Shown: positions 25,309 to 35,862, counted from the first letter of the stretch. The stretch: DNA of 64,000 bases from Paenibacillaceae bacterium (GCA_004134985.1 REGQ01000005.1:124001-188000), one strand, 5' to 3'. The notes: generated by a model not told the origin, from the letters alone. Translations and numbers: made by a program.

Positions 25309-28300
25309 ATGAAGAACAAAACGAAAAAGACATTTAATCGTTGGCTCAAAATGGTAATGAGTTTGGCAATCGTCAGTTCAATCATTATGCCTGCGGGCCA
25401 GACACAAACTTCGGCGCAAGTGCTGCCAGGGCTGGCTGATGTCGCTCGACAGGCGGCTTCTGAAGGCATTGTGCTGCTGCAGAACCCCGGTTATTCGAAG
25501 GGCGGAGAAGCCGTTAATACGATCGGTAAAGTATTGCCGATCAAAAAGAGTGAAAATGTAGCGGTGTTCGGCCGTATTCAGGCACATTACTACAAATCCG
25601 GCACAGGCTCGGGCGGTGCGGTAAGGGTTGAATATGTAAACGGAATTCTCGAAGGGATGCGCAATAATCCGAGCATTAATGTCAACGAGAATTTGGCGAA
25701 AGTGTATGCGGACTGGATCAGAGCGAACCCATTCAATAATGGCGGCGGCGGCTGGGCGGCCGAGCCATGGTCGCAAGCTGAGATGCCATTGACCGGCGCC
25801 ATTGTCGATGAGGCCAAGAAAGAATCGGATACCGCGGTTGTCATTATCGGCCGTACAGCGGGCGAGGACAGGGACAATACGAATACAAAGGGCGCTTATC
25901 AGCTGACAGACATCGAAGTCACTATGCTTAATCAGGTGTATGCCAAATTTGATCGTGTCGCAATTGTGCTTAATGTGGCCAACGTGATCGATATGGCATG
26001 GGCGAAAAACTATCCTAAGGCTGCTATTGTGTACGCATGGCAGGGCGGGATGGAAGGCGGCAGCGCGGTAGTCGATGTATTGACCGGAGACATCACGCCG
26101 AGCGGCAAACTGAGTGATACGATTGCCGCATCGCTTGCGGATTATCCTTCTACAGCCTATTTCGGCAGTAATTCTCAGAATGCATATTACGAGGATATCT
26201 ATGTAGGCTACCGTTATTTTGAAACATTTGCCCCGGAAAAGGTGCTTTATCCTTTTGGTTTCGGACTTTCCTATACGGAATTTGAAATTAAAACCACGGA
26301 TGTCCAAACCGGGAAAGATGAAATCAAGGTCGATGTAACTGTGAAAAATACCGGCAAGGTTGAGGGGAAAGAGGTCGTGCAAGTATACTATGGCGCCCCT
26401 CAAGGCAAACTGGGCAAACCGGCCAAAGAACTGGCTGCTTTTGCCAAGACGGGTATTTTGCAGCCCGGTGATTCGCAATCCATTACACTTTCCTTTGACA
26501 CTAGAGATATGGCATCCTACGACGACGGCGGAGCAACCGGGCATAAATCGGCTTACGTTCTGGAAGCGGGGGAATATCAGATTTATGTCGGGAACAGTGT
26601 GCAGCATGCGACAAGAAAAGCAACGTATACGCTAGAGGATTTGAAAGTGGTAGAGCAATTGCAGGAAGCGTTGGCGCCAACCAGAGCTTTCGACCGCTTG
26701 AAGCCTGGTGAGCGTAAACTAGACGGAACATTCAATGTGGCGAAAGAGAGTGTGCCTCAGCGCACGATTAATCTGGCGCAGCGCATTCAAGAGAATCTGC
26801 CTGCTCCGATCGAGCGGACGGAAAATAAAGGCTACAAATTAGTGGATGTATACAATGGCAAAGTCACCATGGATGCGTTTATTGCGCAATTCACCAACAA
26901 TGATCTGGGCGCCATCGTGTTGGGCGAAGGCATGTCCAGCCCGAAAGTTACAGCGGGAACAGCTTCGGCATTCGGCGGCGTGACCAATTCCCTGCTTGCG
27001 CTTGGCTTGCCGATCGACAGCGCCGCAGACGGTCCGTCCGGTATCCGGATGGAAACGAACGCTGAGCGGGCAACCAGCATTCCGAACGGCACAATGCTGG
27101 CCTGTACGTGGAACCTTGAGCTTAATGAGCGGTTGTTCGACTTGCTTGGCAAGGAAATGCTGCTGAACAAGATCGATACGCTGCTTGGCCCTGGTGTCAA
27201 TATTCATCGCAATCCGTTGAACGGAAGAAATTTTGAATATTTCTCCGAGGACCCGCTGCTCACAGGCGCGATGGCTACAGCGCAGACGATTGGGCTGCAG
27301 AAGAATGGTACCGCTCCCACGATCAAGCACTTTGCGGCCAACAATCAGGAAGCGGCAAGGCATGAAGCCAATGCGCTCGTTTCGGAGAGAGCGCTGCGCG
27401 AAATTTATTTAAAAGGCTATGAAATGGCGGTCAAAACGGGAAAAGCGCGTTCTATTATGACTTCCTATGGCCCGGTCAACGGTACTTGGGCTGCTACGAA
27501 CTATGACCTTAATACGACGATCCTGCGTGGCGAATGGGGCTTTGAAGGCATCGTCATGACCGACTGGTGGGCGAAATTGAGCGAGGATCAAGGCTTCTAC
27601 AATGCTCCAGGCAGCAAATACAATGAAACGAACGGCAAAGCAATGGTCCGCGCGCAAAACGATCTGTACATGGTTATTCCTCACAACAATGCAGCAACGC
27701 ACAGAAACAGGGGGAATGCCACCTTTAATACCATTACTGCGTTGGATAACAATCAGCTTACTCTGGGCGAGCTGCAGCGTTCGGCCAAAAATATTGTGCA
27801 ATTTCTAATGCTCTCTCCGGCTTTTGCCAGAACGGCAAACATTCCCTACCAGGTTGATTTTGAGCCAGGCAGAGCATGGTTCAGAGTGGATACAGCCAAG
27901 CCGGGCGATCCGCAGCTTAGCGGCATTACGGTTGGCGGCAAGCAGATCAAGGTCTTTAATCCATTGAAGCTGGATTACAAGGCGTTTGGTACTGTAGAAC
28001 AGGCAAGCGACTATCCAGTTGTTCAAGGGATTGCAGGCAATAATGTGAAAGTGGACGTGGTGCAGGCAACCGCAGATCGTCCTGCGGCGGTCGTTACGGC
28101 TACGGCTGGAGGCGAGAAGCGGATTTACAAAGTGATTTTCAGCTCGGAAGAAGGACTGGAGCCTATCTTTGAAAATCCGACCTATGCCTATCTGAAAGGG
28201 ATTAAGATCGATGGCAAGCCGATCGAAGGCTTCTGGGAAACAAGATTCAACTATGAGGTGGCGCTCACCAGCCTGACGAATCTGCCTGAGGTTACCTTTG

Positions 28301-31300
28301 AAGCGCATGAAGGGGTCAAAGCATCCCGTACGATCGATCAAGCAAACCGCAGAGTTATAATTAAAGCGATCAGCTCCGATCAGGCTCATACGTATATTGT
28401 GCAGTTCGGCAAATCGCCGCAAACCGATGAGTTCAACAGTTCGACGCTCAGCAATTTCTGGTCGATTAATACGGAGACCTCAACCAATGGGGAGAGCGCA
28501 GCGAACTGGTCATTGTCTGCTAACCCAGGCTCATTGCGAATTACCGCAGAGCAGGGCGACTTCTGGTCTAATCACACCAATCTGAAAAACTACTTCCAGC
28601 AGGAAGCCTTCGGCAATTGGGAAGCGACGGTCAAAGTCAATCTTAACAAGGCGCCAAGCGAGAACTATAACGGCTTTGGCATTACAGCCTCCCAGGACAA
28701 TAACAATTATATCTGGGTCAAGTATGAATTCAGCACCAATCGGATTATTGGCATGGTGAAGGAATCCGGCGGTGCGGAGCCTGTCACAATCGGACAGCTG
28801 ACCGCGAACCAACGGCAAACCTTGTTTGGGGAGACAACGGAAGTCTATTTGCGCCTGAAGAAGCTGGGCAATATTTATAGCGGCTATGTGAGCGCAGATG
28901 GTGAGAACTTTATTCCGGTGGGAAGTACATCCGCCGATTACAGCAATCCGAAGTTTGGACTTCTGGCTTCGAACGGCAGTGTGGCTAATGCGGCTCTCTT
29001 CCGTGCCGACTATGATTATGTCCGCTTTAATACCGATGTGAAAGCAGCCGTTACGCAAATTGGGAAGAACACGAAGCTCAAAGCTGCTGAAACAGAAACA
29101 GCCCTCATCACGAAAGCGATCACTCCGGTGTCCTGTAATGATGTTGATGGCGGGTTATGCTACACGAACAACAATAAGGGTGAAGCAATTGCTTACAATG
29201 TTGACGTGGCGCAGGCAGGAACGTACAAGATTTCCTCCCGTCTTCGCTCCAGCCAATCTGAGGTTGCCCAAATGTCCTTTGGCGTCTACGCTGGCGATAA
29301 ACATCTTGGAACGTTTGATTTGACGACGACAAGAGGTGAATGGAGAACCTTCTCGCTCGAAAATGTTCATCTTGATGCAGGGCCGCAACAGCTGCGCATT
29401 GTATTCGAGAGTTCGGGCGTCGATTTGAACTGGCTGAAGTTCCAGCTGGTGGAGGATAATGTGGATGTGAGCGCTCTGGAGACAGCAATCAAGGATGCGG
29501 AGAAGCTTGATCTGACCTCGTACAGCGCTTATAAAAAGGAGCGTTTCCACAACACACTGGCAGCGATTAAGCTTGTTGTAACGAATCCGATCAACGATGC
29601 GGTTGTTGCCGAAGCGATCGCTGAATTGCAAGCTGCCATAGCTGATCTGGGACGATCGAATTTGCCGGTCAATGTGGAAGCCAAATCGACAGCAATCGAG
29701 GGTGTCAGCGGGATAAGAATTCAGACGTATGACGCGCCTTGGATCTTTGCGGCAAGCAATGATTTCCGTTTCGAGTCCGGTACGGATGCCATGAGTTATG
29801 TCACCTCAAATGACATTGTCTATTTAGGCAAGATCGACTTGAACAAACTTGCGGAAATCAGAGTCAGCTATGCCCGTGAGGGCGGAACATCACCTTACTT
29901 TACTTTCTATACGGAAGCCGATAATACCGGTAATCCAGTGAGGCGTTCCACCACACAGGGAGGAAAAAAATATGATCACGCGTACAACGGAGGCACCTTT
30001 GTATTAGGCAAGGAATTTGCCAGCATTAATTTCGCGCAGCGGGCAGGTGCAACCTGGGCTCAGTATGGCGTAGCCAGCACGAAGCAAACGCCAGGCCATC
30101 CTCAACTGGAACGATATTTGGGGGATGCCACCAACTTTGTGGACAGCAAGCAAGCGAAAGGCAGCAAAAATGTCTACTTGCGATTCAATGGCTTAAATGC
30201 CAACCTGCAGTATGTTGATTTCATTTATGACAACACGCTGCCCGATATTGTGGATGTCACTTTCGATCTCAACTATGCCGGTTCCCCAGCGGCAAGCGTA
30301 GTCGAGCATGTGAAGGACACCGCTATCGGAGAGCATCTGCTGACACCTGAACGCACGGGACACACTTTCGGCGGGTGGTTCACGGACCGGGAAGGCAGTG
30401 GCGAGGCGATTGCAGCGGAGACTATCATCAGCGGCAATCAAACCTTCTATGCGAAATGGATTGCAATTGACCAGACCTTGAACATCGTTGCGGTTGAGAA
30501 AGCAGAGCCGGTAACGGTTAATTATGGAACGGCATTTGAGGCGTTGGAATTGCCGGATGCTGTAACCGTCACACTGGACAATGAGGAAGCAATCGAGCTG
30601 CCAGTTGTCTGGAGCAGTGAGGGCTACGAGCAAGAACAAGCCGGAACCTATACGCTGCAAGGGACGCTTGATCTGCCTGTTGGAGTGCTTAATCCAGATG
30701 GATTGCAGGCTTCCATCGATGTGACTGTACTGGAGGAAGGGCCGGTAGAGGTAACAGCTGTGGAAGGGCTGAGCGCCCAAAGCGTAGCATTCGGAACGGA
30801 TTTTGAAGCATTGCCATTGCCTTCCGAGGTAACCGTCACCTTGGCAAACAGCAAAACCGCCCAGTTGTCTGTCGAATGGGACAGCGAGGGTTATAACGGA
30901 GATAGCGCTGGAACCTACACGCTGACAGGCAAGCTGATTGAAAGCGAGAAGATCAAAAACCAAGCCGGTCTGCAGGCATCCATTACGATTCATGTCTTGG
31001 AAGAGGGCACAACTCCGGTAGAAATCGTTGACGTGGAACAACTGGAAGGCAGAAGCGTTGCATTCGGCACAGGTTTTGACCAATTGGAGCTGCCGACGAA
31101 AATCAAAGTAAAGCTGGATAATGAGCAGACGACAGACCTTCCGGTCAGTTGGAACGCAGGCAATTACGACGGCAACAAAGCAGCCGTGTATACGCTGAAG
31201 GGTACGTTGACAGTAGAGCAGGGGCTAGCGAACCCCAACAGCCTGCAAGCAGAAATAACGATCGAGGTATTGCCTAAGGTAATCACTTCTGTCGAGATCA

Positions 31301-32367
31301 AAGCTGTACAGGAACTTGGAAGCAAAACCGTTGACTATGGAACAGCCTTTGACAAACTGGGGCTGCCTGCCAAAGTGGATGCGACGTTGGAAAATAATGA
31401 AACGGTATCGCTGTCAGTAACCTGGAACAGTGCTGAATATAACAGCAATGCAGCAGGTACGTATACGCTGAATGGCGCGCTGACACTGGTCGAGGGAGTG
31501 GCGAATACGCAAGGCTTGAAAGCCAAGATCTCGATTACCGTAAGAGCGAGCAGCAGCGGCAACCCGGGCGGTGGATGGCATCCTCCGTATCAGCCACCGA
31601 CACCAACAACGCCGACGACACCAACCGAACCTGAGACACCGGCAACGCCGAAGCTTCCGCTGATCCCGAGCGGTCCTGACAAGGTGCCGGGAAGCGAAGG
31701 ACCGAAGACGCCAGAACAAATCAGTCAGGAATTAAGTGAACGATTCAAAGATGCTTCCCTGATTCCGAACTGGGCGCAGCAAGCTGTTGCAAGGCTGGCA
31801 GCGAAGCAGATCATTAGCGGACGCACAGACGGAACCTTTGATCCAAAAGGCAATATTACGCGAGCGGAGTTCCTGGCAATTGTTGTTGACGGAATTGGCT
31901 TTACGAAGACGGGAGACAACAACGCATTCTCCGACGTTGCCAGCAACGCCTGGTACAAAAAGTATGTCGACATTGGCCTGGCCAATGAATTGATCAAAGG
32001 AGTCAGCAGCGACATGTTCGCTCCGAACAGAAACATCAGCCGCCAGGATTTAAGTGTGATGCTGTACAATGCTTTGAAGAAGCAAAATGTACAATTGCCT
32101 GAAGCAGGCAAGCATGACTTCCCGGATGATGACGCCATCGCCGATTACGCCAAAGAAGCGGTATATGCCTTTAAAGCGCTTGGCATCGTAAATGGGCGTA
32201 CGAACGGAAGCATGGACCCTGCGGCAGCGGCAACAAGAGCGGAAGCAGCTGTCATTATCGACAGCATTCTCAAATATATTGCAGCCCAATCTGCAGCAGC
32301 AGATGTTGAAGCAGATGACGAAACAGAGGCAGACGCCAGCACAGCGACAGCAGCTGGAGTGGAATAA
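25309..32367 (+). CDS. Giant SLH-anchored, circularly permuted GH3 beta-glycosidase, multidomain
   Basis: 2352 residues. Signal peptide (about 1-36). Residues about 37-330 are the GH3 C-terminal alpha/beta domain (AVVIIGRTAGEDRD; VLYPFGFGLSYTEFEI), then a fibronectin-III-like part to about 450. The GH3 TIM barrel follows at about 500-850, with LLGPGVNIHRNPLNGRNFEY and nucleophile Asp752 in IVMTDWW. The order C-domain then barrel is inverted, as in known permuted GH3 enzymes (Ruminococcus, Butyrivibrio). Next come cadherin-like sheets (about 865-1040), a concanavalin-like domain (1041-1243), a CBM6-like domain (about 1247-1383), a FIVAR helix unit (1384-1448), another beta domain (1452-1644), an InlB-type repeat (1645-1719), four Ig-like repeats of about 88 residues (1723-2079), a Pro/Thr linker, and three SLH domains. 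It acts at the cell wall. Confidence 0.9.
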   Translation: MKNKTKKTFNRWLKMVMSLAIVSSIIMPAGQTQTSAQVLPGLADVARQAASEGIVLLQNPGYSKGGEAVNTIGKVLPIKKSENVAVFGRIQAHYYKSGTGSGGAVRVEYVNGILEGMRNNPSINVNENLAKVYADWIRANPFNNGGGGWAAEPWSQAEMPLTGAIVDEAKKESDTAVVIIGRTAGEDRDNTNTKGAYQLTDIEVTMLNQVYAKFDRVAIVLNVANVIDMAWAKNYPKAAIVYAWQGGMEGGSAVVDVLTGDITPSGKLSDTIAASLADYPSTAYFGSNSQNAYYEDIYVGYRYFETFAPEKVLYPFGFGLSYTEFEIKTTDVQTGKDEIKVDVTVKNTGKVEGKEVVQVYYGAPQGKLGKPAKELAAFAKTGILQPGDSQSITLSFDTRDMASYDDGGATGHKSAYVLEAGEYQIYVGNSVQHATRKATYTLEDLKVVEQLQEALAPTRAFDRLKPGERKLDGTFNVAKESVPQRTINLAQRIQENLPAPIERTENKGYKLVDVYNGKVTMDAFIAQFTNNDLGAIVLGEGMSSPKVTAGTASAFGGVTNSLLALGLPIDSAADGPSGIRMETNAERATSIPNGTMLACTWNLELNERLFDLLGKEMLLNKIDTLLGPGVNIHRNPLNGRNFEYFSEDPLLTGAMATAQTIGLQKNGTAPTIKHFAANNQEAARHEANALVSERALREIYLKGYEMAVKTGKARSIMTSYGPVNGTWAATNYDLNTTILRGEWGFEGIVMTDWWAKLSEDQGFYNAPGSKYNETNGKAMVRAQNDLYMVIPHNNAATHRNRGNATFNTITALDNNQLTLGELQRSAKNIVQFLMLSPAFARTANIPYQVDFEPGRAWFRVDTAKPGDPQLSGITVGGKQIKVFNPLKLDYKAFGTVEQASDYPVVQGIAGNNVKVDVVQATADRPAAVVTATAGGEKRIYKVIFSSEEGLEPIFENPTYAYLKGIKIDGKPIEGFWETRFNYEVALTSLTNLPEVTFEAHEGVKASRTIDQANRRVIIKAISSDQAHTYIVQFGKSPQTDEFNSSTLSNFWSINTETSTNGESAANWSLSANPGSLRITAEQGDFWSNHTNLKNYFQQEAFGNWEATVKVNLNKAPSENYNGFGITASQDNNNYIWVKYEFSTNRIIGMVKESGGAEPVTIGQLTANQRQTLFGETTEVYLRLKKLGNIYSGYVSADGENFIPVGSTSADYSNPKFGLLASNGSVANAALFRADYDYVRFNTDVKAAVTQIGKNTKLKAAETETALITKAITPVSCNDVDGGLCYTNNNKGEAIAYNVDVAQAGTYKISSRLRSSQSEVAQMSFGVYAGDKHLGTFDLTTTRGEWRTFSLENVHLDAGPQQLRIVFESSGVDLNWLKFQLVEDNVDVSALETAIKDAEKLDLTSYSAYKKERFHNTLAAIKLVVTNPINDAVVAEAIAELQAAIADLGRSNLPVNVEAKSTAIEGVSGIRIQTYDAPWIFAASNDFRFESGTDAMSYVTSNDIVYLGKIDLNKLAEIRVSYAREGGTSPYFTFYTEADNTGNPVRRSTTQGGKKYDHAYNGGTFVLGKEFASINFAQRAGATWAQYGVASTKQTPGHPQLERYLGDATNFVDSKQAKGSKNVYLRFNGLNANLQYVDFIYDNTLPDIVDVTFDLNYAGSPAASVVEHVKDTAIGEHLLTPERTGHTFGGWFTDREGSGEAIAAETIISGNQTFYAKWIAIDQTLNIVAVEKAEPVTVNYGTAFEALELPDAVTVTLDNEEAIELPVVWSSEGYEQEQAGTYTLQGTLDLPVGVLNPDGLQASIDVTVLEEGPVEVTAVEGLSAQSVAFGTDFEALPLPSEVTVTLANSKTAQLSVEWDSEGYNGDSAGTYTLTGKLIESEKIKNQAGLQASITIHVLEEGTTPVEIVDVEQLEGRSVAFGTGFDQLELPTKIKVKLDNEQTTDLPVSWNAGNYDGNKAAVYTLKGTLTVEQGLANPNSLQAEITIEVLPKVITSVEIKAVQELGSKTVDYGTAFDKLGLPAKVDATLENNETVSLSVTWNSAEYNSNAAGTYTLNGALTLVEGVANTQGLKAKISITVRASSSGNPGGGWHPPYQPPTPTTPTTPTEPETPATPKLPLIPSGPDKVPGSEGPKTPEQISQELSERFKDASLIPNWAQQAVARLAAKQIISGRTDGTFDPKGNITRAEFLAIVVDGIGFTKTGDNNAFSDVASNAWYKKYVDIGLANELIKGVSSDMFAPNRNISRQDLSVMLYNALKKQNVQLPEAGKHDFPDDDAIADYAKEAVYAFKALGIVNGRTNGSMDPAAAATRAEAAVIIDSILKYIAAQSAAADVEADDETEADASTATAAGVE

Positions 32368-32400
32368 TCGGCTCGTTTTTAAGAAAAAAATTGCAAGGAA

Positions 32401-32440
32401 GGGCCCCCATCGCCAAGGAATTGGCGGTAGGGGCTCTTTC
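32401..32440 (+). terminator. Rho-independent terminator after the GH3 gene
   Basis: GGGCCCCCATCGCC pairs with GGCGGTAGGGGCTC across a short loop, followed by TTTCG. Confidence 0.75.
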
Positions 32441-32525
32441 GTATTCCTTCATATCTTTAAATATTCAACCTAAATCCTATAGTTTATGTATATGGGATTG
32501 CGGCGAAATGAGAAATAATAGAGGC

Positions 32526-32539
32526 ATGAAAGCGCTTTT
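32526..32539. promoter_or_regulatory. cre-like (catabolite control) site upstream of the second SLH gene
   Basis: TGAAAGCGCTTTTG matches the CcpA consensus (TGWAANCGNTWNCA-type) at most positions but ends in TG instead of CA. It lies about 36 bp before the ATG at 32575. Suggestive only. Confidence 0.3.
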
Positions 32540-32574
32540 GGCGCTGTTCAATATGGAAGGGGAGCTGTAGGAGT

Positions 32575-35500
32575 ATGAGAGGTGTTCGCATTGAAAAACC
32601 TCATTGGAAGCGGAATTTGACCTTCATCCTGGCGCTATTCGTTCTATTTTCAACCGTTTATGTGCCGACAAGCTTGGCCGAATCCGGGAATGAGCCTTCC
32701 GATCAGGAGGGCCATGCAGCGTATGCAGCAAACGAGCCTTCTGAACAGCAGGCCGATGAAGTGTACGCAGCAAACGAGCCTTCTGAACAGCAGGCCGATG
32801 AAGTGTACGCAGCAACACAGGAGCAGGAAGATGGAAGGGTAGAGCTGCAAGCGGTGAGTGCAGAACAACTGGTGATTGACAAGATCGCTGCCCTCCAAGT
32901 AACGACGCTCGCTGATCGCGAGGCGGTGGTCCTTACCAGACAAAACTATAACAAATTAAATGCGAACCAGAAGAAGCTGGTAACCAACCTCAACCTGCTG
33001 GAGGAGGCGGAGGCCCGCATTCTGAATTTGTGGATCGACAGCGCGAAGATTGCTTCTCCGGTTGATGAAGGCTTGGTTGGCGTACTGATCGATCAGTATG
33101 AACATCTTAAAGAAAATCAGAAAAGCCTGATCACTCATTTCGGCAAGCTCGCCGAGATGGAAGAGAAGCTAGCTGAGCTGCGAGTAGTGCATGAACAGGA
33201 TTACAGCAAGGCCAAGGTGGTGCAAAAGCTGCTTGACCACATGCAGGTGCTCAAGCATGCTGACAAGTCAGCAGCGGTCAAGGCGCGCGCAAGCTATGAC
33301 GGACTGACCAGTGATCAGAAAGCGATCGTCACGAATTACCATTTGCTTAAAGAAGCTGAGAATAAAATCGCCGTGTGGGAGGGAAAGCCGCTGCCTCATC
33401 AGGCGCCGGGCAACATTGCATATGCCGGAACACGTTCCTCGGATTACGGTGTAAGCGGGGAGTGGCTTGGGACAGCCGACTGGCAGCATATTACCGACCA
33501 GATGAAAGGGTATTTTCCGGATGCCCAGCCGACCTATGTGTGGATTATCGGCCGTCTGGACGGCGGTGCGGGAGTCGGGGGAGCGAGAATGGAGTTTGAG
33601 CGGCCGGAGGACGGTATCGATTATGCCGCCAAAAATATCAGCTTTGGGCCGCCTACCAAAACTGGACATCTCTCGCACGAAGACTACTTGAACTACTTCG
33701 ACCAGCAGGGGATTAAAGTCATTTTGCAGGTGGAGTCAGGCTTTGCGGATATGAAGGATTTGATGGACTTGATTTTCAAAAAGTATGGTCATCATAAAAG
33801 CGTCATCGGCTTCGGGGTCGATGTGGAATGGTATTACGGGGTTTCAGAAGACGCGGGTTTGCCTGTGACCGATGCAACGGCGCGAGACTGGGATCAGCAC
33901 TTGAAGACAATTAATCCTGCCTATCGCTTAATGCTGAAACATTACAGCGCACAATGGCTGCCTCCTACGTATCGCAGCGATATCTGGTTTTGCAATGACA
34001 GTCAAAGCCTCGGCAGTATCGATGGCGAAGTAACAGGCATGTATGACGATACGATGGGTTTTATACCGGAGTTCAAAGCATTTGCCGATTATTTCTATCC
34101 GAATGATGTACTCTATCAAATCGGCTATGCGCCGGATGCCATGTGGTATTATCCATTGCAAAAACCGGTTATCAAAAATCTGGGAGAGCGGCTGTCTGAG
34201 GCTACAAGACAGAAGCTCGGCATCACCTGGGTTGATTTTACCATTAAAGATCCACTGACATTTCCCGCCTTGTTTAAGACGGATAGAGAACATATTACTG
34301 CGGTCAAAAGACTGCTCGGTTACTTGAGAAACTCTGGAAATAATATGGTAGGCAAACGATTTGGCGCCCAACAGGCGACATTGACCGATGCATTGTTTGT
34401 CGCGCAAGTACGCGACGTCGTCAACGCATTGAGCGAATCGCAGAAGGCGCTGCTGGAAGAGAATGATACAGCCAATCTCATCCTTTTGGAGCCGCTGGCA
34501 GTCGATATTCGTATCGCTGAACAGGATATTTCAGCTCTGAAGCTGAAGGATGAGGCCAAGCTGACAGCAATACGTGCTGCTTACGATGCCCTGACCGAAG
34601 AGCAGCAAGCTAAAGTAGCTTCATTAGCGCAATTGGAAGCATTGGAAAAGCAGATGAAGGTTCTTAAAACATCCACCAGCGGCGGCAACCAGGGAGGCGG
34701 CGGCAACGGCGGGGGGAGCTATCAGCCTGGCGTGAAGGAGCCGGAGAAAAAGCCTGAGAACGATGGAGAGAAGCAGGAGGATGACACAACGATTATCATC
34801 CCTGCTGCAGACATCCATAAGGGAGACTCGCTGAAGGTTACAGTGCAACAGGTTGAACTGCGGCTGGATAAAGCCGCGTTGAAGGCGATCGGTGCCAATG
34901 CCGACTTGAAGGCTTCCGTTGTTCAAGGCAAGCTGGATGGCTTGTCTGCGTCAGATCAAGCCACAATCGGCACGCGTCCAATCTATCATATTAAGCTTCA
35001 GTCGGGTGAGAGGACGGTATCGAGCCTGGGCGGCGGCACGATGAGCGTATCGATTCCTTACAAGCTGAAAGCAGGGGAAGATCCTAATGCTATCGTCGTA
35101 TACCAACTGCATGCAGATCATAAGCTCGAAGTCATACAGGACAGCATCTATGATGAGGCTGCAGGCAAAGTGATATTCAATAGCGGGCAAACGGGACAAT
35201 TTGCGGTTGGTTACAGTAAGCCCGTATATGCTGATGTGACTGGCTGGTATGGCGATGCGGTAACTTACCTTGCGGCAAGGGGAATTGTGCAGGGAGTCGA
35301 TGGCCAACACTTTGCACCGCAAGCGAACATTAAACGGGCAGAGTTTGTCCAGATGATCGCCAATATTGCCGGGGCTGAACAGCCTGTACAAGAAAAATCG
35401 GCATTCTCGGACGTCAACGAAGGCGATTGGTATTATGCGGCGGTTACATGGGCCAGCAGCAATGGCATTGTTCTCGGGGCAGACGGCAAATTTAATCCGC

Positions 35501-35769
35501 ATGCCTTGATTACTCGCCAGGATATGGCGGTCATTCTCGCTCGTTACATTGATAAGGCAGGCAAGTCCACGCTGACAGCTATCCACGAGCCGATCGTATT
35601 TAACGATCAGGAACGAATTGCTGAATATGCCCAATCCGCGGTAGCAGCTATGCAGACTGCAGGCATTCTGACTGGCCGCGGCAATCAGCAATTCGCGCCG
35701 CAGGCAACCGCGACACGCGCCGAGGCAGCACAAATGATCAGCAAATTTTTGCAGCGGACGATTAAATAG
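32575..35769 (+). CDS. SLH-anchored surface protein with an unclassified TIM-barrel-like domain
   Basis: 1064 residues. A signal peptide (ending near TSLAES) is followed by a 14-residue tandem repeat region (NEPSEQQADEVYAA), three helical units of about 55 residues built on the pattern LTSDQKAIVTNYHLLKEAE (about 95-275), a central domain (about 280-610), another helical unit (about 640-700), a Gly-rich linker, a beta domain (about 740-880) and three SLH domains. The central domain has YVWIIGRLDGGAGVGGARME, then VIGFGVDVEWYYG with Asp416 and Glu418, and IWFCNDSQSLGSIDGEV. It looks like a glycoside hydrolase-type barrel, but I cannot place it in a family. It follows the GH3 gene after a terminator, so it may be expressed alone. 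Confidence 0.82.
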   Translation: MRGVRIEKPHWKRNLTFILALFVLFSTVYVPTSLAESGNEPSDQEGHAAYAANEPSEQQADEVYAANEPSEQQADEVYAATQEQEDGRVELQAVSAEQLVIDKIAALQVTTLADREAVVLTRQNYNKLNANQKKLVTNLNLLEEAEARILNLWIDSAKIASPVDEGLVGVLIDQYEHLKENQKSLITHFGKLAEMEEKLAELRVVHEQDYSKAKVVQKLLDHMQVLKHADKSAAVKARASYDGLTSDQKAIVTNYHLLKEAENKIAVWEGKPLPHQAPGNIAYAGTRSSDYGVSGEWLGTADWQHITDQMKGYFPDAQPTYVWIIGRLDGGAGVGGARMEFERPEDGIDYAAKNISFGPPTKTGHLSHEDYLNYFDQQGIKVILQVESGFADMKDLMDLIFKKYGHHKSVIGFGVDVEWYYGVSEDAGLPVTDATARDWDQHLKTINPAYRLMLKHYSAQWLPPTYRSDIWFCNDSQSLGSIDGEVTGMYDDTMGFIPEFKAFADYFYPNDVLYQIGYAPDAMWYYPLQKPVIKNLGERLSEATRQKLGITWVDFTIKDPLTFPALFKTDREHITAVKRLLGYLRNSGNNMVGKRFGAQQATLTDALFVAQVRDVVNALSESQKALLEENDTANLILLEPLAVDIRIAEQDISALKLKDEAKLTAIRAAYDALTEEQQAKVASLAQLEALEKQMKVLKTSTSGGNQGGGGNGGGSYQPGVKEPEKKPENDGEKQEDDTTIIIPAADIHKGDSLKVTVQQVELRLDKAALKAIGANADLKASVVQGKLDGLSASDQATIGTRPIYHIKLQSGERTVSSLGGGTMSVSIPYKLKAGEDPNAIVVYQLHADHKLEVIQDSIYDEAAGKVIFNSGQTGQFAVGYSKPVYADVTGWYGDAVTYLAARGIVQGVDGQHFAPQANIKRAEFVQMIANIAGAEQPVQEKSAFSDVNEGDWYYAAVTWASSNGIVLGADGKFNPHALITRQDMAVILARYIDKAGKSTLTAIHEPIVFNDQERIAEYAQSAVAAMQTAGILTGRGNQQFAPQATATRAEAAQMISKFLQRTIK
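32725..32808 (+). repeat. 42-bp in-frame tandem repeat, two identical units
   Basis: Units at 32725-32766 and 32767-32808 are identical and each encode 14 residues (AANEPSEQQADEVY). A third, degenerate copy precedes them (NEPSDQEGHAAY). Such perfect in-frame repeats often vary in number among strains. Confidence 0.9.
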
Positions 35770-35862
35770 ACCAGGGTAGATCGTAAGAAGGCCTAAGCAG
35801 ACGCAGACCAGACAGACCAGACAGACTCGCTGCTGCGGGGCATGGGCAGAGAAAGGAACGGG

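Noticed and set aside
25378-26607. 409-codon minus-strand open frame opposite the GH3 C-domain
   Set aside because: It is a shadow of the permuted GH3 gene, with no ribosome binding site and no known motif.
25309-27600. Assembly error suggested by the inverted GH3 domain order
   Set aside because: Permuted GH3 enzymes with this order are known and the reading frame is unbroken.
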